NCBI RefSeq assembly: GCF_007004065.1 | Contig: NZ_VFSV01000001.1 | Span: 145,010-209,009 of the forward strand | DNA length: 64,000 nt | Direction: 5' to 3' | Source: Palleronia caenipelagi | Lineage (GTDB): Bacteria > Pseudomonadota > Alphaproteobacteria > Rhodobacterales > Rhodobacteraceae | Part shown: positions 63,464-64,000 of the stretch, piece after piece | How the letters are laid out: the number at the start of each line of letters is the position of its first letter | Position numbering within the stretch: position 1 is the first letter of the stretch | Program-made: the position numbers and the translations under genes | Notes under the pieces: generated by a model | Seen by the model: the letters and a program-made list of their open reading frames with translations, nothing else | Told to the model about the DNA's origin: nothing | Database searches by the model: none

Positions 63464-64000
63464 CTACGCTGCGATTTTCCAACTCAATTCTGTGAACGCC
63501 TCTGCCGGTGTCTGGTAGCCGATGGCTGAATGGCGGCGCTGGCGGTTGTAGAAGACCTCGATGTACTCGAAGATAGCGGCCTTGGCCTGTGCCCTTGTTG
63601 CGAAGCACTGGCGGTGGACCAGCTCCTTGTTGAGCGACGCAAAGAGGCTCTCCATCGGGGCGTTATCCAGACACTCCCCTTTGCGGCTCATGGATTGGAT
63701 CAGCTTCGCGCGGTGGATGATCTTGCGATAGTCCCCACTGGCATATTGCATGCCGCAGTCCGAATGCAGGATCAGGCCCGGGAGCGGACCGCGCCGGTCC
63801 AGGGCCATCCAGAGCGCATCACAGCAGAGCTCCGCTTTCAGATGTTCGGCCATGGACCACCCCACGATTTCGCGGGACGCATGCGCCATTGTCCTTGGAG
63901 TTGCCCATCGCGGCGCCACCGGTCGGAGCCCGATGGGCGACGGCGGACAAAGGCACATTCCTTGACCGCAGCGAGGTAGAGCCAGCCCTCGCCGGTACCG
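63464..64000 (-). pseudogene. IS3-family transposase (OrfB, DDE), disrupted 3' part
   Basis: The C-terminal core is clear: ILHSDCGMQYASGDYRKI, SRKGECLDNAPMESLFASL and FYNRQRRHSAIGYQTPAEA, including the second Asp and the Glu of the DDE triad. Toward the N-terminus the frame fails: bases 63962-63999 read GTGEGWLYLAAVK in another frame, the natural continuation of which is DMAHASREIVGWSM. A roughly 67-bp insertion with a 5-bp repeat and one extra T separate the two. The copy in the window therefore seems inactive. Confidence 0.8.
63893..63964. repeat. 67-bp hairpin-bearing insertion flanked by CCTTG repeats
   Basis: CCTTG occurs at 63893-63897 and again at 63960-63964. Removing one copy and the 62 bases between restores the transposase apart from one extra base. 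The insert holds an 11-bp stem, GTTGCCCATCG (63900-63910) with CGATGGGCGAC (63931-63941), containing one G-T pair and a 20-nt loop. Confidence 0.6.

Larger units (their letters stand above)
63424..64000 (-). mobile_element. IS3-family insertion sequence, one end, continuing beyond window
   Basis: From 63424 the sequence TGAACTTCGTCCCGTTTTCC resembles the terminal repeats of one IS3 group, which begin TGAAC with a CCCG and TTCCGGA core. It sits inside the broken sulfotransferase gene. The transposase gene starts 40 bp further in and runs out of the window. The other end and target duplication are not visible. Confidence 0.75.

Overview
The window is chromosomal DNA from an alphaproteobacterium of the Rhodobacterales (Roseobacter/Rhodobacter type). 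The signs are high GC, dense coding with many 1-8 nt start/stop overlaps, the chvG-hprK-rapZ-EIIA-HPr cluster, short HprK and HisG forms, HisZ, soxBDAG, a DUF1127 protein, CobT and CcmI. I found no rRNA, tRNA or CRISPR array. No stretch longer than 300 bases lacks a gene or a gene remnant; the longest true gaps are about 170-255 bp (25265-25519, 56653-56875, 45246-45414).

Layout. 1-2530: end of the envelope sensor kinase ChvG, then HprK, RapZ, EIIA-Man and HPr, a regulatory phosphotransfer set without a sugar permease. 2559-3503: a 2-hydroxyacid dehydrogenase. 3612-10779: one-carbon block fhs-folD-FDH beta-FDH alpha, followed by a DUF1127 protein (10885). 11213-13187: LolC/E-type permease and LolD. 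13296-17665 (minus): fused TRAP permease, UspA and a class III aminotransferase as a coupled operon. 17771-19739: a GH25 lipoprotein and an unknown four-TM protein. 19786-25264 (minus): BMP-family nucleoside-type ABC transporter with a Kv-type potassium channel inserted in the operon. 25520-29556: dnaE and a coupled lipoprotein. 29632-30971: acidic RTX-like protein and SlyX. 31040-34274: hisS-hisZ-hisG. 34345-38174: Bax-inhibitor-1 protein, quinone oxidoreductase, XRE regulator, hisN, CAP lipoprotein. 38181-44040: guanine deaminase, MgtE, 5-formyl-THF cyclo-ligase, PCu(A)C chaperone with a small exported protein, YmdB-type phosphoesterase, DUF1289, RuvX. 44037-50503: ccmI divergent from the sarcosine oxidase operon soxBDAG. 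50594-57699: SOD, UspA, LhgO, Gpt, LysE, FabI, PdxH, double cold-shock protein, DUF192, DUF427. 57766-62735: aminopeptidase P, CobT, serine/alanine-glyoxylate-type aminotransferase. 62851-64000: an AT-rich decayed end with a broken sulfotransferase cut by an IS3-family element.

How the genes fit together. Sarcosine oxidase yields 5,10-methylene-THF and glycine. FolD, Fhs and the NAD-linked formate dehydrogenase can carry the one-carbon unit to formate and CO2, and the cyclo-ligase salvages 5-formyl-THF. SOD may help with the peroxide-generating setting, though SoxBDAG makes H2O2 rather than superoxide. The BMP transporter, guanine deaminase and xanthine/guanine phosphoribosyltransferase suggest purine uptake and salvage, although they are scattered. 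The most unusual observations are a voltage-gated-type K+ channel translationally coupled to an ABC solute-binding protein, a perfect 14-bp hairpin that buries the hisN ribosome binding site, a palindrome lying exactly between -35 and -10 of an XRE gene, and a roughly 67-bp hairpin-bearing insertion flanked by a 5-bp repeat inside the IS3 transposase. I found no convincing new multi-gene system.
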